Source: Marinoscillum furvescens DSM 4134 (GTDB lineage Bacteria; Bacteroidota; Bacteroidia; Cytophagales; Cyclobacteriaceae). Taken from it: DNA of 64,000 bases. Every line of letters starts with the position of its first letter. Positions within the stretch are counted from its first letter, which is position 1. Position numbers and translations under genes: made by a program. Positions 53,138-63,302 of the stretch are shown one piece after another. The stretch covers positions 496,001 through 560,000 of the forward strand of contig NZ_QREG01000001.1 of the NCBI RefSeq assembly GCF_003386095.1, in the 5' to 3' direction. The notes under the pieces were generated by a model. The model ran no database searches. It was not told the DNA's origin and saw nothing but the letters and a program-made list of their open reading frames with translations.

Positions 53138-55428
53138 TTTGCTGAGTTTTCTCTTTTCTCATTGAGCTGTGCATCCACTACGGCTATGGCCACCATATTG
53201 AAGATGTCGCGTACACCACTACCTACCTGCAGCACATGTACTGACTTGTTCATCCCCATTAGGACCGGACCGATAGCTTCAGCTCCTCCTAGCTCCATTA
53301 GCAGCTTGTAAGCGATGTTGCCAGAATCCAGATCAGGAAAGATAAGGGTATTGGCGGGATTTTCGGCTAGCTCGCTGAAAGGATAATTTTCTTTTAAGAA
53401 GTCTTTATTCAATGCAGCATTGGCCTGAATGTCTCCATCGATCACCAGATCTGGCCACTTTTCTTTGGCAAGCTTTACGGCTTTGGCAGCCTTTTCAGGC
53501 ACCTCCCCTCGGGCGGACCCAAAGTTGGAGTACGAAAGCATGGCCATGCGCGGCTCTGTATCAAAAAATCGAACCACTCGTGCGGTGAGACCTATGATGT
53601 CTACAAGCTCTTCTGCTGTAGGGTTTAGGTTTACGGTAGTATCAGCAAAAAAGAAATTGCCTTTGGAATTGCTGATGATATACATTCCTCCAACCCGATT
53701 CACGCCTGGCTCTACTCCGATGATCTGAAGGGCTGGAAGGATCGTTTTTGGGTAATCATTGGAAAGCCCAGAGATAAAAGCATCTGCCTCACCTTTTTCT
53801 ACCATCATGCAGCCGAAATGGTTCCGGCTTCTCATCATGGACTTGCGTGCCATTTTGAGAGTAACTCCTTTGCGCTGACGCTTTTCAAAAAAGGCCTCTG
53901 CAAACTCTTCTACCTTTTCCGGCTCCAGATAAGGATCTATCATCTTACAATCGCGCAGACCGTCTAGCTCATGCTCTTCAATGAGCTGATTGATCACGTC
54001 TATTTTTCCTAATAGAATAGGAATAGCCACACCTTCATCCAATGACAGCTGAGCAGCTTTTAGGATATTCACATCATCAGACTCAGCAAAAACCACTCGC
54101 TTAGGGTTTCTCCGTGCACGAGTAATGATCCGTGAAATCAAGCGCTGATCGATACCGATGCGCTCTTCTAGCTCCAGCTTGTACTGCTCCCAGTCCTCGA
54201 TGGTATTGCGCGCCACTCCGGTATCTATAGCTGCTTTGGCTACTGCCGGCGAGATGGTAGTGATCAGCCTCGGATCCAGTGGCTTTGGGATGAGGTATTC
54301 TTTACTAAACTTAATATTTCTCTGACCATAGGCTTTTAGCACCATCTCTGGCACTGCCTGCTTGGCCAGGTCAGCTATGGCATTTACAGCAGCCAACTTC
54401 ATTTCTTCATTGATGGCTGTGGCACGTACGTCCAGTGCTCCTCTGAAGATGTATGGAAAACCTAAGACGTTGTTTACCTGATTGGGATGATCTGATCGAC
54501 CTGTTGCCATGATAATGTCATCGCGCGTTTCCATAGCCAAATCATAGGCTATTTCCGGGTCTGGGTTAGAAAGCGCAAAAACAATAGGGTCTTTAGCCAT
54601 TTTCTTTAAAGATTCAGGCTTTAAGATATTTCCTATAGAAAGGCCTAAAAACACATCTGCATCTTGCATGGCATCCTCGAGCGTATCCACATCCTCACGA
54701 TCAGTAGCGTATCGCGCTTTCGTTTCGTCCAGATTTCCTCGAGATTTTTTGATGACTCCCTTGCTATCAGTCATCAGGATGTTTTCTTTGGTGACTCCCA
54801 TAGACACATACAGGTCCGCACATGCTATAGCTGCTGCACCTGCACCACTCACCACTACCTTTACCTCCTCTATCTTCTTGCCGTTGATCTCCAGTGCGTT
54901 GATGAGGGCCGCAGATGAAATGATGGCCGTACCGTGCTGATCATCGTGCATCACTGGGATATTCATTTTCTCCCGCAGCTCACGCTCGATCTTGAAACTT
55001 TCAGGCGCCTTGATGTCCTCAAGGTTGATACCTCCAAAGGTAGGCTCCAGGCTTTTTACGATTTCAATGAATTTATCCGGGTCGGTTTCATCTATCTCTA
55101 TGTCAAACACATCGATGCCTGCAAATTTCTTAAACAGCACACCTTTGCCCTCCATCACTGGTTTGGAGGCTTCAGGCCCAATGTTTCCCAGACCTAGCAC
55201 GGCTGTACCATTGGAGATTACTCCTACGAGATTACCTTTAGCTGTATAGCGATATACTTTTTCTCTGTCCTCCGCTATGTCTTTGCAGGGCTCTGCCACT
55301 CCCGGTGAATAGGCCAATGCCAGGTCATGCTGACTGCTAAGGGGTTTTGTTGGGGTTACTTCGATTTTACCGGCCGGACGGGCCTCATGAAAGTCCAGTG
55401 CTTCCTTTCTTCTAACTTTAGCACACAT
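53134..55428 (-). CDS. maeB: NADP-dependent malic enzyme, MaeB type with phosphotransacetylase-like domain
   Basis: Oxidative decarboxylation of malate to pyruvate with NADP+. The 764 residues split into the malic enzyme half (about 1-430: [84 protein letters not shown]) and a phosphotransacetylase-like half (about 435-760: [63 protein letters not shown]). The second half is generally regulatory, binding acetyl-CoA. ruvA follows with an ATGA overlap. Confidence 0.97.
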   Translation of the reverse strand: MCAKVRRKEALDFHEARPAGKIEVTPTKPLSSQHDLALAYSPGVAEPCKDIAEDREKVYRYTAKGNLVGVISNGTAVLGLGNIGPEASKPVMEGKGVLFKKFAGIDVFDIEIDETDPDKFIEIVKSLEPTFGGINLEDIKAPESFKIERELREKMNIPVMHDDQHGTAIISSAALINALEINGKKIEEVKVVVSGAGAAAIACADLYVSMGVTKENILMTDSKGVIKKSRGNLDETKARYATDREDVDTLEDAMQDADVFLGLSIGNILKPESLKKMAKDPIVFALSNPDPEIAYDLAMETRDDIIMATGRSDHPNQVNNVLGFPYIFRGALDVRATAINEEMKLAAVNAIADLAKQAVPEMVLKAYGQRNIKFSKEYLIPKPLDPRLITTISPAVAKAAIDTGVARNTIEDWEQYKLELEERIGIDQRLISRIITRARRNPKRVVFAESDDVNILKAAQLSLDEGVAIPILLGKIDVINQLIEEHELDGLRDCKMIDPYLEPEKVEEFAEAFFEKRQRKGVTLKMARKSMMRSRNHFGCMMVEKGEADAFISGLSNDYPKTILPALQIIGVEPGVNRVGGMYIISNSKGNFFFADTTVNLNPTAEELVDIIGLTARVVRFFDTEPRMAMLSYSNFGSARGEVPEKAAKAVKLAKEKWPDLVIDGDIQANAALNKDFLKENYPFSELAENPANTLIFPDLDSGNIAYKLLMELGGAEAIGPVLMGMNKSVHVLQVGSGVRDIFNMVAIAVVDAQLNEKRENSAK

Positions 55429-55452
55429 AAGGTTAGGGTTTTATTGTTTTAT

Positions 55453-56532
55453 TCAGGATGGGTTTTCCTGAGTGTTTGAATCTATTTTAAATGTAGAAAT
55501 GATCGCTTCTACTTCGCGTATCAATTGTTTTTTCTTTCCGGCAGGATTGTAAACATAGCCCTCCACATAATAAAGCGTCTGACTTGCCTCATCCACCACA
55601 GTATAGCTCACATAGGGTCCTCCCGCCGAATTGTCACTTACTTTCCATAGCCCTCTGGCTTCTACTGCAAATCGGTCATTGAAAGTAACTCTTTCTGTGA
55701 AAATCGGCACTACCTGCTGTCTGGCAATGTGAAGTTGAGGTTTTTCTGAATCGCGCAAGTACGTGGATGTGATTTCATCTCTCAGTTCGTCTACCTTATT
55801 AAAAACTCCTCGATCATTATACGGTCGTTCATGAATTATAATGTTGAGTTCGGATTCTTTTTCAAGTTTTCTAAGCCATACAAAGTCCTTCAGGTTTTTG
55901 GCCAGATCATAACCAAACGGAATCTCCATCGTGTAAGCATGGTCCTCTGCGATAGCTTTTTCAAGCTGATCTTTAGATTTGGCAAGGACTTTTTCCCTTG
56001 TACGCTGCCTCACGGCAGACTCAAACAGCTCGATTAGACGAGACCTGTTGTCTTTTATCTTTTCCAGCAGTTGCTCTTCATTCTGTCCAAACAAATACAA
56101 GACTATTTGGCCTTTGGCAAACTCATCTCTACGAACAGTATAAAACAACGAACTGTCCTGTTGGATCATTTTCAGCGAATTGTCCGTAAAGTACTCTCTA
56201 ATCGTAGTGCTTTCGAGGCCTTTTTTATCAAGCGTCATGACAAAGATCATGTTTTTGGCATGCTTGAAGACGTCATTCAACTTTCTCGGGTTTACCTTGT
56301 TGAGGGAAAACTTTGGCTCATCCTGTGGCAGGCCACGCATGTACTGGCGGTACATGTCTCGCATCTGATCCCCCAGATCTGTGGCCCAGTGCGCCGAGTC
56401 GATCACCAGGATTATTTCATCAGCCTCACCACGCGCCAACGGCATAAAATCTTTTTTGACTTTATCGGTTGTGCTTTTACAGGCAATTAGAGTGGACAGA
56501 CAAAAAACAGTCAGCAGGAATGTAATTCTCAT
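55453..56532 (-). CDS. DUF4837-type lipoprotein
   Basis: Start chosen at MRITFLLTVFCLSTLIACKST, a lipoprotein signal with lipobox LIAC; the longest frame adds 57 residues without a sensible pattern. The 359-residue product matches the Bacteroidota DUF4837 pattern by position and content: DEIILVIDSAHWATDLGDQMRDMYR, LPQDEPKFSLNKVNPRKLNDVFKHAKNMIFV (long stretches partly quoted), and a late YVSYTVVDEASQTLYYVEGYVYNPAGKKKQLIRE. Function unknown. It lies between the lytic transglycosylase and maeB genes, the conserved order in this block. Confidence 0.75.
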   Translation of the reverse strand: MRITFLLTVFCLSTLIACKSTTDKVKKDFMPLARGEADEIILVIDSAHWATDLGDQMRDMYRQYMRGLPQDEPKFSLNKVNPRKLNDVFKHAKNMIFVMTLDKKGLESTTIREYFTDNSLKMIQQDSSLFYTVRRDEFAKGQIVLYLFGQNEEQLLEKIKDNRSRLIELFESAVRQRTREKVLAKSKDQLEKAIAEDHAYTMEIPFGYDLAKNLKDFVWLRKLEKESELNIIIHERPYNDRGVFNKVDELRDEITSTYLRDSEKPQLHIARQQVVPIFTERVTFNDRFAVEARGLWKVSDNSAGGPYVSYTVVDEASQTLYYVEGYVYNPAGKKKQLIREVEAIISTFKIDSNTQENPS

Positions 56533-56588
56533 GGCAATTCTGGGTTTGTTCGTAAAGGTTATTAAAGGCAACTTTAATACCAACGAAT

Positions 56589-57941
56589 TTACTGTGAAGA
56601 TATGATAAGTTGCTGACCCGGCTTTATGGTATTGCCCTTCAGGTTGTTCAGGGATTTGAGCTGCTCTATAGATAGGCCAGCGTATTTGTTGGCAATATCC
56701 CACAGTGTATCGCCTGGCTGCACATAGTATACCTTCTGCCCGGGCAATGGTTTGGGCTTATTGACATCTCTTGCTGAGGAAGTGTAGAGGTCTTTGGTAC
56801 TGCTACTGTAGGTAGGCATCACCCAGACATTGAGCCTTTGGCCTACTCTTATCATGTTGCCACGAATGTTGTTCCAGGCACGAAGGTCTGAGACTCGCAC
56901 ATGATAACGCTGTGCGATGGTGCCCAGCACATCGCCACTCCGAACGCGATAGATTTGTTTGATTCGGCCATAGGTACTACCCGGGGTGTTTCTTGCCAGA
57001 TATTCTAGTTGAGCCTTTCCCACTCTACCGGCAGTATCGTACAACACCGCCCGATTGGCCACTATAGTATCTTTCAGGTCGGCAGGAATACGTAGCGCAA
57101 AATTTTTGGTGCCCTCAGGCAATGCCCCTCGCTTGATGTTTGGGTTTAATGCAAGCAAGTCATCCAGGCAGACGTTGAGCTGACGAGCAAAAGTCTCCAA
57201 ATGAAAGTACTGGCTGACCATAACCGTATCAAACCGGGGCATTATTTCCTTATGTTCTGGAAGGAGGTTGTGCTCCGCAGCATAATTTACGGTGTACATG
57301 ATGGCAACAAACTGAGGCACATACGACCTGGTTTCGCGAGGTAGGTATCGGTAAATGTCCCAAAATTTCTTTTTATAACCACTTCTGCGAATTGCTTTGC
57401 GGACGTTGCCTGGGCCACAATTGTATGCTGCCAGTGCTAACTCCCAGTCGTTAAACATGCTATGAAGGTCCCGCAAATGCCTTGCAGCGGCATCTGTGGA
57501 AGCAAAGGGATCCATACGATCGTCCAGGTACCAGTCATTCTTCAATCCATACATCTTGCCCGTAGAAGACATAAACTGCCATAGTCCTACAGCGTTGGCA
57601 TGTGAGATGGCGTTGGCTCGCAAACCTGACTCCACGATGGAGAGGTACTTGAGTTCGTCAGGCAGGTCATATTTGGCCAGAGTTTCCTCAAAAATGGGAA
57701 AATACAAATCAATTTTACTCAGCACATTTCGAGTATAGGCTCGATCACGAATCGTGAAGTAATCGATAAAGGCCTTAACCTTTTCATTGTAGCCAAGCGG
57801 CACTTCACCTTCAATACTATCGATTCGAGCCCCTATTTCTTCGTAGGTGAAGTCAGGGATGTAATCGTAGGCGATATCCGGACGCTGAGCATTCGCTGCG
57901 ATACCGATAAGCACCAAAACTCCTGAGAGTATTTGTTTCAT
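56589..57941 (-). CDS. Membrane-bound lytic transglycosylase with two LysM domains (MltD-like)
   Basis: Cleaves peptidoglycan glycan strands to 1,6-anhydro-MurNAc ends in the periplasm. Start taken at MKQILSGVLVLIGIAANA (signal peptide), 9 bp inside the longest frame. The 450 residues have an SLT domain at about 95-215 with catalytic Glu in LKYLSIVESGLRANAIS, then VGLWQFMSSTGKMYGL and LALAAYNCGPGNVRKA. Two LysM units follow near 330-375 (YRVRSGDVLGTIAQRYHV) and 405-450 (YYVQPGDTLWDIANKYAGL). Lies 27 bp after the gatA stop, on the same strand. Confidence 0.93.
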   Translation of the reverse strand: MKQILSGVLVLIGIAANAQRPDIAYDYIPDFTYEEIGARIDSIEGEVPLGYNEKVKAFIDYFTIRDRAYTRNVLSKIDLYFPIFEETLAKYDLPDELKYLSIVESGLRANAISHANAVGLWQFMSSTGKMYGLKNDWYLDDRMDPFASTDAAARHLRDLHSMFNDWELALAAYNCGPGNVRKAIRRSGYKKKFWDIYRYLPRETRSYVPQFVAIMYTVNYAAEHNLLPEHKEIMPRFDTVMVSQYFHLETFARQLNVCLDDLLALNPNIKRGALPEGTKNFALRIPADLKDTIVANRAVLYDTAGRVGKAQLEYLARNTPGSTYGRIKQIYRVRSGDVLGTIAQRYHVRVSDLRAWNNIRGNMIRVGQRLNVWVMPTYSSSTKDLYTSSARDVNKPKPLPGQKVYYVQPGDTLWDIANKYAGLSIEQLKSLNNLKGNTIKPGQQLIISSQ

Positions 57942-57968
57942 ACCTGTCATAACACGAAAACTGTCAGA

Positions 57969-59393
57969 TTAATTTTCCAAAAGGTAATTGCTGAAGGCTA
58001 ACAGCTTAGCTTCATCAAATGCCTTAGTGATCAGCTGCAGTCCTATGGACATGCCATCCTGATCTCTACCCACAGGCACAGAAATAGCTGGCACCCCTGC
58101 TACTGAAGCTTGTACGGTAAACAAGTCAGCAAGGTACATTTCCATGGAGTTTTCTGTTTTGGCGCCGAGCTCAAACGCCGTGGTTGGCGCTGTTGGCATG
58201 GCCACAAAATCATAATTCTCCAAAAGTTCATTTAGCGCACTTTGGATCATGCGGCGCACCTTTTGTGCCTTGAGATAATAGGCATCATGATAGCTTGCAG
58301 ATAACACTGCCGTTCCTAGCAGTATTCTCTTAAGTACCTCCTCACCAAAACCTTCGGCACGAGATTTTTTATACATCTCTTCCAGGTTTTTAGCTTCTGT
58401 ACTCCGGTGCCCAAAGCGCACACCATCATAGCGAGACAAGTTTGAACTAGCCTCAGCAGTGGTAAGAATGTAGTAAGTAGGAAGGGCATACTCCATGAGT
58501 GGAAATGAAACCTCCTCTACAGTATGACCATCTGCCTTGAGTGCTTCAATTTTAGAAAGAAATGCTTCTTTCACATCTCCATTAAGCGCATCGTTATCGA
58601 TGGTCTCTTTGATATAGGCAATTTTCTTTTTGCTCGAAACCTCTAGCTGCTGCGAATAGGCTGGTACGACCTGTCGTGACACAGTGCTGTCATTAGCGTC
58701 TTCACCGGCGATTACTTCCATAACGAGGGCCATATCTGCTACATGATGTGCAAATACCCCTATGGTGTCAAACGTGCTGGCATATGCCGCCAGGCCATGA
58801 CGAGAAATGCGACTGTAAGTAGGTTTCAGCCCTAGAATGCCGCAAAATGAGGCCGGCTGACGTACACTTCCACCGGTGTCCGTGCCTAGTGATACCGCAC
58901 ACATATCCGCCTGAACTGCTACTGCAGATCCTCCTGATGACCCTCCGGGCACTCTGTTGGGATTATCGGCATTGCGTACGGGACCAAATGCCGAATTCTC
59001 GTTAGAGGAACCCATTGCAAACTCATCACAATTATTGCGACCTATGATGATAGCGTCTTCATCCAGCAAACGCTGAACTGCTGTAGCGTTAAACTGAGAC
59101 TCGAATCCATTGAGGATTTCTGACCCACACTGCAAGGGATGATCCTGATAACATAGGACGTCTTTGATAGAAACTACCATACCGGCAAGTTTGCCGGCTG
59201 AGCCAGCTTGCAATTTACCATCTACCAGAGCTGCTCGCTCTAAAGCCTCCTCATCATATACAGACAATAAGGCATTGAGCTCAGAGTTTTTAGCCCGGAT
59301 ATTTTGCAGGTAATGCTCTACTACCTGGACGCAGGTAAGCGAACCGTCAGTAAGCTGCCGGCTGATTTCAGCAAAGGAGGAGTGAGAACGCAA
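57969..59393 (-). CDS. gatA: Asp/Glu-tRNA amidotransferase subunit A
   Basis: Amidase subunit of GatCAB that hydrolyses glutamine to supply ammonia. The Ser-cisSer-Lys triad is visible: Lys77 in VSIKDV, Ser in GGSSGGSA (about 152-153) and the nucleophile Ser176 in TDTGGSVRQPA. The 474-residue length is normal. It sits directly between tatA (3 bp before its start) and the lytic transglycosylase, far from gatC (36885) and without gatB. Confidence 0.97.
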   Translation of the reverse strand: MRSHSSFAEISRQLTDGSLTCVQVVEHYLQNIRAKNSELNALLSVYDEEALERAALVDGKLQAGSAGKLAGMVVSIKDVLCYQDHPLQCGSEILNGFESQFNATAVQRLLDEDAIIIGRNNCDEFAMGSSNENSAFGPVRNADNPNRVPGGSSGGSAVAVQADMCAVSLGTDTGGSVRQPASFCGILGLKPTYSRISRHGLAAYASTFDTIGVFAHHVADMALVMEVIAGEDANDSTVSRQVVPAYSQQLEVSSKKKIAYIKETIDNDALNGDVKEAFLSKIEALKADGHTVEEVSFPLMEYALPTYYILTTAEASSNLSRYDGVRFGHRSTEAKNLEEMYKKSRAEGFGEEVLKRILLGTAVLSASYHDAYYLKAQKVRRMIQSALNELLENYDFVAMPTAPTTAFELGAKTENSMEMYLADLFTVQASVAGVPAISVPVGRDQDGMSIGLQLITKAFDEAKLLAFSNYLLEN

Positions 59394-59396
59394 ACT

Positions 59397-59612
59397 TTAG
59401 TTCTTTTTAGAGTCGTCTGAAGAAGTGGATTTAGCGCTTTCGTCTATTTCAGTCTTGATCTCTTTGGTAGCATCTTTAAATTCACGAATGCCTTTACCCA
59501 TGCCTCTGGCGATTTCAGGTATTTTCTTCGCTCCGAAAAAGATGATCACGAACAAAATGATCACGATCAATTCCCATCCACCTGGCATTCCAAATGCTAA
59601 CACCGTATTCAT
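59397..59612 (-). CDS. tatA: Sec-independent (Tat) translocase protein TatA
   Basis: Pore-forming component of the twin-arginine export system. The 71 residues have the short N-terminal helix WELIVIILFVIIFFGAKKIPEIARGMGKGIREFKDATKEI, i.e. a membrane helix, FGAKKIPE hinge and amphipathic helix, then an acidic polar tail rich in Ser/Asp. gatA follows 3 bp later. tatC is not in the window. Confidence 0.96.
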   Translation of the reverse strand: MNTVLAFGMPGGWELIVIILFVIIFFGAKKIPEIARGMGKGIREFKDATKEIKTEIDESAKSTSSDDSKKN

Positions 59613-59669
59613 AATTGATTGCTTTTAAAATATTTTCAAAGATAGCTATAAAACGTTCCTACGAAAAAA

Positions 59670-60863
59670 TCATTTCGGAGAAAGCCATTTTTCTGGATCA
59701 AGTTTGGCGTAGTTTTTCCAAACTTCAAAATGAACTTCGGAAACTCCGTCCTTATCTGTATGCACTGAGCCTATGGCCTGATCTTTCTTAACCACGTTGC
59801 CTTTCTTCACATTGACCTCCCTGAGCCTCGAATATACGGTATAGTATTCACCATGCTGTAAGATGACCACATTGTACATGCCTGGCACATAAGCGATCTG
59901 AATCACCTTGCCATCGTACACACTTTTTACCTGCTCACCCTTTTGAGTTTGAATGTCCACTCCAGGGTTGTCCTGGATGATTCCTTTCATTACCGGGTGC
60001 GGATGTTTGCCAAACTTAGAAGAAATAAAGCCCGAACTCACCGGCCAGGCCAGTTTGTTTTTATTGGCCTCAAAAGATGCTGAAACCTCCTCCTCATCTG
60101 CAATGGCACTAGACGACAGGGTCTTGGACCGCTCCAGTTCTTTTCTCACAATTTCTGCGATTAGATTGTCCAGACGCTCCACTGCCTTTTTCCTGTTGGC
60201 CAGTTCTTTTTGTAGTTCTTTTTCTTTCTTGGTTAGCTCCTGTACCAGGTTGCTCTGTTTGGATTTGAGGCGAATGAGTTTCCTGTTTTCTGCTAGCTGC
60301 TGATCGAGCAAAGTTCTTTGCTCCGCTCTTTTTATCTCCACTTTGCCCCGCTGATCTTCGAGCTCCCGGCTCACTTCTTCAATCTGCCGCACTTGTATTT
60401 TCCGAGCATCTGCATACTGCTCCAGGTACTTTAGTCTCATAAAAAGCTGGTTAAACGTACGCGCAGAAAATAGAAAGGTGAGTTTGGAATATCCCTGATT
60501 TGCCTTATAGCTGCTGTAAATCATGGCCGCATATTCTTCCTTAAGACGCTTCAAGTCGGCTTGCAATGCTCTTACGATAATATTGAGGTCGGAAATTTCA
60601 CCGTCTAGCAAGGATATCTCCTGATTTAGTGAGCTTATAAGCCCTTCACGTGCAGCTATCTGTTGATTGAGTGCCCGCAACTGACCAAGCGTTGCCTTCT
60701 TCTCCGATTCAGTGTCACTGAGAATTTTTTCCGCCTCAGCTATCTTGCTCAGGTTTTCACGCTTCTCCTGCTCTAGCTGAGACTTGGTCTTTTGTGCATG
60801 TAAGGAAGTTGAAAAAATGAGCAATAGCAGCCCCAGGGCTTTACACCAACTATTTACGCTCAT
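59670..60863 (-). CDS. EnvC-like coiled-coil protein with degenerate M23 (LytM) domain
   Basis: Start at MSVNSWCKALGLLLLIFSTSLHA (signal peptide); it overlaps the DUF4292 stop by 14 bp. Of 397 residues, about 25-255 form a long coiled coil (KTKSQLEQEKRENLSKIAEAEK onward), and about 280-395 a LytM domain. The zinc ligands of active M23 peptidases are not all kept: the HxGxD motif reads NPGVDI, the HxH region reads VYSRL, while HFEVW retains His. This pattern fits EnvC-type activators of cell-wall amidases rather than active endopeptidases. Likely periplasmic, acting in cell division or separation. Confidence 0.85.
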   Translation of the reverse strand: MSVNSWCKALGLLLLIFSTSLHAQKTKSQLEQEKRENLSKIAEAEKILSDTESEKKATLGQLRALNQQIAAREGLISSLNQEISLLDGEISDLNIIVRALQADLKRLKEEYAAMIYSSYKANQGYSKLTFLFSARTFNQLFMRLKYLEQYADARKIQVRQIEEVSRELEDQRGKVEIKRAEQRTLLDQQLAENRKLIRLKSKQSNLVQELTKKEKELQKELANRKKAVERLDNLIAEIVRKELERSKTLSSSAIADEEEVSASFEANKNKLAWPVSSGFISSKFGKHPHPVMKGIIQDNPGVDIQTQKGEQVKSVYDGKVIQIAYVPGMYNVVILQHGEYYTVYSRLREVNVKKGNVVKKDQAIGSVHTDKDGVSEVHFEVWKNYAKLDPEKWLSPK

Positions 60864-61593
60864 ATCGCTGTGGCACATTAAACGGAAATTTCAATGGTTT
60901 CTTTTCGATGGACGTCTGCTTGTAGGCAATCTGCACTTCGGTGTTGCCTTTTTCTTTACTAGTAGTCAGCTTGGCCATGATCTGATAAGGGAAGACTTCC
61001 TCCTCTACCAGCTGAAAATCACTGTAATTTACAGAAAATGAATTATTAGAAACTGTATCCCGCACCTGTACCTTTTCCAGCTTCATGGTCTTAGCACCTA
61101 TAAAGTTTTCAAACGCAAATGGACCGTGCTGTTGCCGGTAGGTGTATGCCTGTGGTGAGCGTACGACTCGTTCTTTGTCATACGGATAAATGAGGTTGCC
61201 CAGGATGGCAGACTGCACCAGCTGATAGTTGAGCTCAAAGTCAAATTTTTCACTAAGATCCGCAAAGTGGTACTGCATGTACTGCTTATTTACTTTATCG
61301 ATAACCGCCACGGAATCCGTGGTGATTAGCACACGGGCCACTTCTATGCCTAGCCCGGGAGACAAAGACATCCAAATGACACTGTCCCGCTGAATGCGAA
61401 TATTAGCACTCCCAGAAAGGCTATTTTTTTCTGACTCAAAGTCAATTTTAGCTTTGGCCGACAAGTAGTCGAACTCTACATCGTCTACCACGAGTGTCTT
61501 GCCATTTCTATCAAAGATATCCGACAACTTCTTATTACAACCTGCCAGCAAAACTACCGTCAGCACCAGCAAAGTCCTCACCAGACTACTCAT
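60850..61593 (-). CDS. DUF4292-type lipoprotein (LolA/LolB-like)
   Basis: Start at MSSLVRTLLVLTVVLLAGCNKK, a lipoprotein signal with lipobox LAGC. The 247 residues show a lipoprotein-carrier-like half-barrel pattern (VEFDYLSAKAKIDFES, SGSANIRIQRDSVIWMSLSPGLGIEVARVLITTDSVAVID, then FSVNYSDFQLVEEEVFPYQIMAKL), as in DUF4292 members common in this phylum. A role in lipoprotein sorting is possible but not shown. It overlaps both neighbours by a few bases. Confidence 0.8.
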   Translation of the reverse strand: MSSLVRTLLVLTVVLLAGCNKKLSDIFDRNGKTLVVDDVEFDYLSAKAKIDFESEKNSLSGSANIRIQRDSVIWMSLSPGLGIEVARVLITTDSVAVIDKVNKQYMQYHFADLSEKFDFELNYQLVQSAILGNLIYPYDKERVVRSPQAYTYRQQHGPFAFENFIGAKTMKLEKVQVRDTVSNNSFSVNYSDFQLVEEEVFPYQIMAKLTTSKEKGNTEVQIAYKQTSIEKKPLKFPFNVPQRYERK

Positions 61594-63298
61594 ACAATTT
61601 TCTGTCTGCAATTTTCTTTTCTATCTGTTTAGAAGCCTCATTGGTCTGTAGTGCACGCTTCCATTGTGCTACCGCCTCATCTATTTTGCCAAGTTGAAAG
61701 AGCACATCACCGTAGTGTTCTATCACTGTACCATCTTCTTGCATGTTGGCAGCTTTTCGCAAATAAACTAAAGCTTCTTCGAATTTACCTAGTGTATAAA
61801 GCACCCATCCATGCGTATCCAGATAGGTAGGGTTTTCAGGGTGAGCCTCAACCAACCTCGTGGACATTGCCAGAGCCTTTTCCATTTTTTCCTCTCTGAG
61901 GCTGAGGAAATAGCTGTAATTATTCAGCACATGGTCATTGTCGGGATTTGCTTTGAGCGCCTGCTCATAGGCAGCGTAGGATTTTTCATATTGCTTCATG
62001 CTATTGTAAGCATCACCCATCTGCCCATAGAATATCGTGAGCAAGCCAGGCTCAGTGGCAAATCTTTTTCCCTGATCCAGAATTTGTACGGATTTACGAT
62101 AATCCTTTTTGATCAGATATCCAGTGCCTGCAAAGTAATACAGCGCTGCCTGATTCGGGAAATACTCTAAGGCTGTTTCCGCGTGAACAATCACACTGTC
62201 GTACTGATTGAGTGATGCTTCCAGATTTAGAATATTTTGCCATACACCAAAATTCCCCGGATCAATGCTCACAGCACGAAGGTAGTAGTCACGGGCCTCT
62301 TCCTTTTGCTCTAGGCGAAACATTACATCCCCAGAAAATGCCAGCACTTCATATTGCTCAGGGTACTGCGACACCATTTTCTTTGTCAACTCAGTAATCG
62401 CCGCAAACTCCTCTGGAGTCACCACATAGTCGAGAAAGTTATTGAGAACCGAAAGTTTGGCTTTATAGTCCACCTTCGGTGAATCGAATGTGCTCATGGC
62501 CAGGTTAATGGCACGAGGGGTATCGCCTTCCAGCAGTGCTATTTCACTTAAAAGCAAATCTGCATGCTTGCTGTTGTTGAGAGTCTGCAGTCTTTCTTTA
62601 GCTTCTTCCAAACGATTGTTGGCGATCAAAAACTCGCACAGTTCAATGATATAGCGGTCCTGCCCCGGGTTTTCACCAATGAGCTTGTCCCAATCGGCAA
62701 TCAAAGCATCGAAATCTTTGTCTTTCAAGTAGATCTTCTGCTTTTCGCGAAGCACCATTTCGTTCATGCCAAACACTTCCTCCGCACGGCGGTAGGTCGC
62801 CAGCGCTTTTTCGTTTTGTCCCTGATACTGATAAATGATCGCCAGGTCAAACAAATAAGTCTCTGTACCCGGAATATGGTCTATCATTTGCTGATAAATC
62901 CGGGCGGCTTCCTCATAATTGGAAAGCGATTTCTGAACCTCTGCAGCTAGCAGCAAATAATATTTATTACCCCCATCAAGCTGCATGGCTTTTGTGGCAT
63001 AAGGCAGTGCGAGCTGGCTATCTCCATTCTTAGTAAGAATTTCAGCGATTTTAAAATTGACCACCGCATTGCTGGGGTCTATCTCCAAAGCTTCCTTAAA
63101 AAGCTCCAGAGCTTTGTAGTAATTTTCTAGAATATGCTCCCGCTCAGCATCTATCAGGATCATTTCGAGCTTCAGGGCATCACTTTCAGAAAGCTCCGTG
63201 ACATCCAAAGGCTCAAATTTTTCTTTCTTTGACTTTTTTCTTTGCGCCTCAGCGAGGCTGGCAAAGAGTAGCAATATGACTAAGCAGGCTATTCTCAT
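61586..63298 (-). CDS. Exported TPR-repeat protein
   Basis: Start at MRIACLVILLLFASLAEA (signal peptide), 33 bp inside the longest frame. The 570 residues are almost wholly TPR units (ALELFKEALEIDPSNAVVNFKIAEIL, AARIYQQMIDHIPGTETYLFDLAIIYQYQG, FGVWQNILNLEASLNQYD, SYAAYEQALKANPDNDHVLNNYSYF, PTYLDTHGWVLYTLGKFEEALVYLRKAANM). TPR arrays in the periplasm serve as scaffolds. It begins 4 bp after the nucleotidyltransferase stop, so they are one operon. Confidence 0.88.
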   Translation of the reverse strand: MRIACLVILLLFASLAEAQRKKSKKEKFEPLDVTELSESDALKLEMILIDAEREHILENYYKALELFKEALEIDPSNAVVNFKIAEILTKNGDSQLALPYATKAMQLDGGNKYYLLLAAEVQKSLSNYEEAARIYQQMIDHIPGTETYLFDLAIIYQYQGQNEKALATYRRAEEVFGMNEMVLREKQKIYLKDKDFDALIADWDKLIGENPGQDRYIIELCEFLIANNRLEEAKERLQTLNNSKHADLLLSEIALLEGDTPRAINLAMSTFDSPKVDYKAKLSVLNNFLDYVVTPEEFAAITELTKKMVSQYPEQYEVLAFSGDVMFRLEQKEEARDYYLRAVSIDPGNFGVWQNILNLEASLNQYDSVIVHAETALEYFPNQAALYYFAGTGYLIKKDYRKSVQILDQGKRFATEPGLLTIFYGQMGDAYNSMKQYEKSYAAYEQALKANPDNDHVLNNYSYFLSLREEKMEKALAMSTRLVEAHPENPTYLDTHGWVLYTLGKFEEALVYLRKAANMQEDGTVIEHYGDVLFQLGKIDEAVAQWKRALQTNEASKQIEKKIADRKLYE

Positions 63299-63302
63299 CC
63301 CA

